DNA of 35,201 nt from an uncultured SAR116 cluster alpha proteobacterium (GTDB lineage: Bacteria; Pseudomonadota; Alphaproteobacteria; Puniceispirillales; Marisalimonadaceae), in NCBI GenBank assembly GCA_902543145.1, contig CACBXG010000013.1, positions 1 to 35,201 on the forward strand, read 5' to 3'. Made by a program: the position numbers and the translations under genes. A model generated the notes under the pieces. It was not told where the DNA came from and made no database searches. It saw only the letters and a list, made by a program, of their open reading frames with translations. Each line of letters starts with the position of its first letter. Positions within the stretch are counted from its first letter, which is position 1. This document shows positions 31,997 through 35,201 of the stretch, piece after piece.

Positions 31997-32824
31997 TTAT
32001 TCAGCCACCTCACTTTGAGAGTATTCAAAATTATTAAAAATTTCTGAAAATATTTTTTGCAGATTATCAATTTTATGTATCTTAAGATTTGTTTCGTCCA
32101 TATATAATGATCTATTAATTTCTATTTGAATTGTTTCAATTCCAACTAATGGATTGCCATAATGCCTAGTTATATAACCACCCGCGTACGGGTTATTGAT
32201 TTCAACCTTAAGACCAAATTTCTCAAAACAGTTTTTAATATTATAAATTAGATTTTTAGATGAGCTTTTACCAAAATTATTTCCTAAAACAATATCAGGT
32301 TTAATTTTAAAATGTTTTAAAGCTCTAGAGGGCATAGTGTGAAGATCAAAATGATAACAAAAACCAAATTTTTTTAATAAAAACTCTAATTGCTTTGATA
32401 AAGATTTATGAAAGGGATCATAATATTCTTCTAGCATTTTTTTTGAATATGAGATTGATAACTTTTTTTTAAAAATTGATTTATTATAAATAATTTTAGG
32501 GAAAACACCTAAACCATATGAAAGCATTTTTTTTTCATCTGGTTGGCCAATGATTGCAATTCCATTAAACATATCATTATCTATTGATTTTCTAGATCTA
32601 TTTAAATCCACCACAGCTCTTGAACATTTTGCAATAAAAAAATCTACATTTTCTTTTTTTATTAATTTTAAAATTTTATCAGATTGATAATCTTCAATTT
32701 TTCTTATTTTATCTAAGTCTAATTTTATATATTTTTTAAAAAGTTCTGGGTAAAAACTTCCTGCATGAGGCACCGTTATTAAAACTGGATTTTTAGGGTC
32801 GTTTCTAATATTGTAAGTTATCAT
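31997..32824 (-). CDS. N-formylglutamate amidohydrolase family protein
   Basis: A 275-residue PF05013-type hydrolase. It shows VPHAGSFYP (PHAGS 19-23), SRAVVDLNRSR, CYHFDLHTMPS, NPYAGGYITRHYGNP and the closing IQIEINRSLYMDE, all characteristic. Known members release formate from N-formyl-glutamate in histidine breakdown, but no other hut gene is present here, so another N-formyl or N-acyl amino acid is equally possible. Metal ligands probably come from the His/Asp of HFDLHT. It is convergent with mnmC and divergent from the aminotransferase gene. Confidence 0.87.
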   Translation of the reverse strand: MITYNIRNDPKNPVLITVPHAGSFYPELFKKYIKLDLDKIRKIEDYQSDKILKLIKKENVDFFIAKCSRAVVDLNRSRKSIDNDMFNGIAIIGQPDEKKMLSYGLGVFPKIIYNKSIFKKKLSISYSKKMLEEYYDPFHKSLSKQLEFLLKKFGFCYHFDLHTMPSRALKHFKIKPDIVLGNNFGKSSSKNLIYNIKNCFEKFGLKVEINNPYAGGYITRHYGNPLVGIETIQIEINRSLYMDETNLKIHKIDNLQKIFSEIFNNFEYSQSEVAE

Positions 32825-32913
32825 ATAATTTCTATAGTTTATTTCTTTTATTTGTTCAAATTCAAAAGTTTACTAAATTATGTGTATTTAAAATTTTTTT
32901 TGAAAGATTTTCT

Positions 32914-34131
32914 ATGAGATATTTTGATATTCAATCACCTGCACTTGATGCAACTAGACTTATGTTTAAAGAATTAGAAAGTGATAAGAGAACTTCTAAA
33001 ATTGACTTGGGAATAGGCATATATAGAGATGAAAAAGGTGAGGCGCCTGTCTTTAAAGCAGTGAAAAAAGCTGAAACTTTATTGTTACAAACCGAAGTTT
33101 CTAAATCATATAAAACTCCTGCCGGAAACTCAGAATACTGTAAAAATATTTTAAAATTGGTTTTAGGAAAAGATATACTTAATGAGAGAAACAATAGAAT
33201 TGGCGCAATACAAATACCTGGAGCAGGCTCTGGTTTAAGAATTGCTGGAGAACTTATAAAAAGTAAATTAAAAAACAAACTTATATCTATTCCCAATCCG
33301 ACATGGGGACAACAAACTTTTATGTTTCAAAAATCTGGTCTAAAAATCACAAATCATAGTTATTACGACAGCACAAACAATTTCTTAAATTTTGAAGATA
33401 TGATTTTAGATTTAAAAAAATTAAAGTCGGGTGATGCATTATTATTACATGGCTGTTGTCATAATCCAACTGGAGCTGACTTGAATGCAGATCAATGGGA
33501 AGAAGTTGCTAAAATATGTAAAAAAAATGGAATTGTTCCTTTTATAGATTTGGTTTACCAAGGTTTGGGTAAAGGCATTGATGAAGATGTTCTAGGTATT
33601 AGGAAATTAGTTAAAATTGTTCCTGAAATAATAATAACTATTTCATCTAGTAAAACTTTTGGTGTTTACAGAGACCGTTGTGGACTGATTGCAGTTATTA
33701 CTGACTCCAATAAAGTAAAAAGTGATTCTTTAGAAACAATGTTAAGTGAAATTGCTCGTGAGCTTTATTTTCATCCACCGGATCATGCTGCTGAAATAAT
33801 AAATATTTTACTTGATGATAATATTTTAAAAAATGAATGGCTTTTAGAAATTAGTAGAATGCAGAAAAGAATAGTTTCTATAAGAGAAAAGTTTTCAAAA
33901 AGTTTACAAAACAAATTACAAACAGATTACTTTAGCTTTTTAAATGTTCAAAATGGTATGTTTTCACTTTTGCCTATTACTGAAGAAGGAATAATGACAT
34001 TAAGAAAAGAAAATGGAATATACTTAATGCCTGATGGGCGAATAAATATAGCTTCTTTGCCAGAAAGTAAAATAGATTTAATAGCATCTAAAATTTGTAA
34101 GTTAAAAGAATTTAAAAATAGGAAGAGTTAA
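32914..34131 (+). CDS. Aspartate/aromatic amino acid aminotransferase (class I)
   Basis: A 405-residue PLP-dependent fold-type I aminotransferase of the AspC/TyrB (I-alpha) group. It shows KIDLGIGIYRDEKGEAPVF, GCCHNPTGAD with Asn184, the Asp212/Tyr215 pair in PFIDLVYQG, and the Schiff-base lysine Lys247 in SSSKTFGVYRDRCG. The C-terminal DGRINIASL occupies the place where the substrate-carboxylate Arg is expected. It transfers amino groups between 2-oxoglutarate and aspartate and/or phenylalanine and tyrosine; the class does not resolve which. The thioesterase gene starts two bases after its stop, so they form a transcription unit. Confidence 0.9.
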   Translation: MRYFDIQSPALDATRLMFKELESDKRTSKIDLGIGIYRDEKGEAPVFKAVKKAETLLLQTEVSKSYKTPAGNSEYCKNILKLVLGKDILNERNNRIGAIQIPGAGSGLRIAGELIKSKLKNKLISIPNPTWGQQTFMFQKSGLKITNHSYYDSTNNFLNFEDMILDLKKLKSGDALLLHGCCHNPTGADLNADQWEEVAKICKKNGIVPFIDLVYQGLGKGIDEDVLGIRKLVKIVPEIIITISSSKTFGVYRDRCGLIAVITDSNKVKSDSLETMLSEIARELYFHPPDHAAEIINILLDDNILKNEWLLEISRMQKRIVSIREKFSKSLQNKLQTDYFSFLNVQNGMFSLLPITEEGIMTLRKENGIYLMPDGRINIASLPESKIDLIASKICKLKEFKNRKS

Positions 34132-34132
34132 T

Positions 34133-34576
34133 TTGCGACAAAATCCTACAAATCGAAGTGATTATAATTATTTTTATAGAATGGGCACAAGGTGGAATGA
34201 CAATGATATTTATGGTCACCTAAATAACGTAATTTATTATGAGTTATTTGATACTGCAGTTAACAAATGGTTAATAGAGAACAATTTAATAGATATTAAA
34301 AATGGGAATAATATTGGTCTTATAGTTCAATCAGGATGTAATTACTTTTCTTCGTTTGAATATCCAGAGGATGTCGATGCTGGAATTAGAGTAACAAATA
34401 TTGGAAATAGTTCCGTCAGATATGAGGTGGGTTTATTTAAACTAAATGATGATTTAGCATCTGCAGATGGATTTTTCATTCATGTGTATGTTGATAGAGT
34501 TAACAATAAACCAACAACTTTAGATTATGAATTTAAGAAAAAATTAGATACAATTTACGTTGACCTAAATAATTAA
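34133..34576 (+). CDS. Hotdog-fold acyl-CoA thioesterase (4HBT/YbgC-like)
   Basis: A 147-residue single hotdog domain. The signature TRWNDNDIYGHLNNVIYYELFD carries the catalytic Asp and the GHLNN turn of 4-hydroxybenzoyl-CoA thioesterase-like proteins. The remaining strands (NYFSSFEYPEDVDAGIRV, SSVRYEVGLF, ADGFFIHVYVD) complete the fold. Translation starts at TTG: a good AGGAAG site lies upstream, overlapping the end of the aminotransferase gene. An ATG at codon 17 would cut into the signature. Substrate acyl-CoA is unknown. Its TAA overlaps that of the convergent cyclophilin-like gene by four bases. Confidence 0.85.
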   Translation: MRQNPTNRSDYNYFYRMGTRWNDNDIYGHLNNVIYYELFDTAVNKWLIENNLIDIKNGNNIGLIVQSGCNYFSSFEYPEDVDAGIRVTNIGNSSVRYEVGLFKLNDDLASADGFFIHVYVDRVNNKPTTLDYEFKKKLDTIYVDLNN

Positions 34577-34944
34577 AGTTTTTCTATTTTAACAATCTCG
34601 TTTTCTTTAATTTTTTCAATATAACTTTTTTCGAAATTACTATCTGCCCAAATATTACAAGGTGAAATTAATCTAATTTCATTTTCTTTTGAAACTGGAG
34701 TTTTACCATAACCAATAGCAATAGCAGACCCTCCACTCCAGAAAGCTATTTCTCCAAACTCAACTACTGCCCTAGCATTATCCTCTACATCAACATCAAC
34801 AGGAGTCTCAAAATAAATCTCTTCTCCCCATTTTTTCACTGTTGAAGTAAAAGGTAATGCGCCATAAATCATATTTGCTGTTGGTGTGTCTCGTAAGTTT
34901 AAAACTAAGTTTTTATCTTTGAATTTTAGAACAATTTTTTTCAT
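34573..34944 (-). CDS. Cyclophilin-like fold protein (PF04126 type)
   Basis: A 123-residue beta-barrel protein matching the TM1367/cyclophilin-like family. It shows TPTANMIYGALPFTSTVKKWGEEIYFETP, then EFGEIAFWSGGSAIAIGYGKTP and IRLISPCNIWA. Cyclophilin-like barrels of this group lack proven peptidyl-prolyl isomerase activity. The frame extends 16 codons further to a TTG, but the added segment is unlike the family, so I start at the ATG at 34944; no clear Shine-Dalgarno precedes either. It is divergent from tRNA-Val. Function unknown. Confidence 0.8.
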   Translation of the reverse strand: MKKIVLKFKDKNLVLNLRDTPTANMIYGALPFTSTVKKWGEEIYFETPVDVDVEDNARAVVEFGEIAFWSGGSAIAIGYGKTPVSKENEIRLISPCNIWADSNFEKSYIEKIKENEIVKIEKL

Positions 34945-35010
34945 AAATAATTTACTTTTTTTAATTGTTAATATAATTAAATTATAACACAAACTATTTA
35001 ATTATAAAAT

Positions 35011-35085
35011 GGGACTATAGCTCAGCGGGAGAGCACTTCGTTGACATCGAAGGGGTCACTGGTTCAATCCCAGTTAGTCCCACCA
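35011..35085 (+). tRNA. tRNA-Val (anticodon GAC)
   Basis: A 75-base tRNA with encoded CCA (35083-35085). The acceptor GGGACTA pairs with TAGTCCC. The D arm is GCTC/GAGC. The anticodon stem CTTCG/CGAAG has loop TTGACAT, giving anticodon GAC. The T arm is ACTGG-TTCAATC-CCAGT, with discriminator A. TATAAC at 34983-34988 could be its -10. Confidence 0.97.
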
Positions 35086-35157
35086 TTTCAATCGAGATAA
35101 TTTATTATTATAACTATTATAATTTTTTAAATTTTTTTAGAACTTTAATACTCAGTT

Positions 35158-35180
35158 AAGAAATTTTGTTTAAATTTCTT
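35158..35180 (+). terminator. Perfect 9-bp inverted repeat after tRNA-Val
   Basis: AAGAAATTT (35158-35166) and AAATTTCTT (35172-35180) with a five-base loop, followed by TCTGTTTTAT. It could be a weak terminator for tRNA-Val or a structure belonging to the next gene beyond the window. The stem has a single G-C pair, so chance in AT-rich DNA is possible. Nothing else is seen in the last 116 bases. Confidence 0.3.
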
Positions 35181-35201
35181 TCTGTTTTATAAATATTGCA
35201 A

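Noticed and set aside
34945-34992. Sixteen-codon N-terminal extension of the cyclophilin-like protein
   Set aside because: It would start at TTG with no ribosome-binding site, and its residues do not belong to the compact family domain.
1-35201. CRISPR arrays, insertion sequences, prophage genes, att sites or rRNA
   Set aside because: No regularly spaced direct repeats, transposase or integrase motifs, terminal inverted repeats or rRNA-like segments were seen. Both tRNA genes are intact, with no partial duplicate of their 3' ends.

Overview
The window is a gene-dense, visibly AT-rich stretch of a bacterial chromosome, about 30% GC by eye. The gene content points to a streamlined, probably marine alphaproteobacterium. 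The clues are a purB-purC-purS-purQ-purL-bolA-grxD run facing rpsD, the three-subunit PurS/PurQ/PurL enzyme, a plant-type (class II) DAHP synthase, a CCA-encoded tRNA-Leu(TAA), and a Cfa-like/DUF1365/FAD-oxidoreductase lipid cluster. I cannot separate SAR11-, HIMB59- or AEGEAN-169-like lineages from the sequence alone. I see no insertion sequence, prophage, CRISPR array, rRNA or origin, and no gap above 300 bases without a gene. The largest gaps are the 134-base rpsD leader and about 126 bases upstream of purB.

Layout. 1-4057: end of a DsbA/FrnE-like protein, a flavodoxin-like protein, a convergent 3-hydroxyisobutyrate-dehydrogenase-type protein, then a divergent HTD2/MaoC-like acyl-CoA hydratase and glutathione reductase. 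4157-12730 (+): class II DAHP synthase, pncB, nadE, gltX, cysS, a TrmJ-type methylase, and rpsD with its own promoter and a structured leader. 12773-18713 (-): grxD, bolA and the purine genes purL, purQ, purS, purC, purB, transcribed from purB towards grxD. 18840-22388: a small basic ORF, map, a CinA/MoaB-like protein, rhomboid protease, panC and tRNA-Leu. 22495-24212: FMN-dependent alpha-hydroxy-acid dehydrogenase and an HD hydrolase. 24280-30114: a lipid-modification neighbourhood in two convergent arms. The + arm holds an unrecognised membrane-anchored protein, an SDR and a SnoaL-like protein. The - arm holds a YcgN-like protein, a 60-residue membrane protein, an FAD oxidoreductase, a DUF1365 protein and a Cfa-like methyltransferase. 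30187-35085: mnmC, an N-formylglutamate amidohydrolase family protein, aspartate/aromatic aminotransferase, a thioesterase, a cyclophilin-like protein and tRNA-Val(GAC).

Most of the window is core metabolism and translation. The most interesting part is the lipid cluster. Its Cfa-like enzyme keeps the SAM site and the glutamate and tyrosine of the E. coli Cfa bicarbonate site, but has Ser for Cys139 and Gln for His266. This argues against ordinary cyclopropane synthesis and fits a methyl-branched or furan fatty acid type of chemistry. Other points of note are the rpsD leader with mutually exclusive helices, a 56-codon basic ORF divergent from purB, and convergent genes that repeatedly interlock at their stop codons, which leaves no room for classical terminators.
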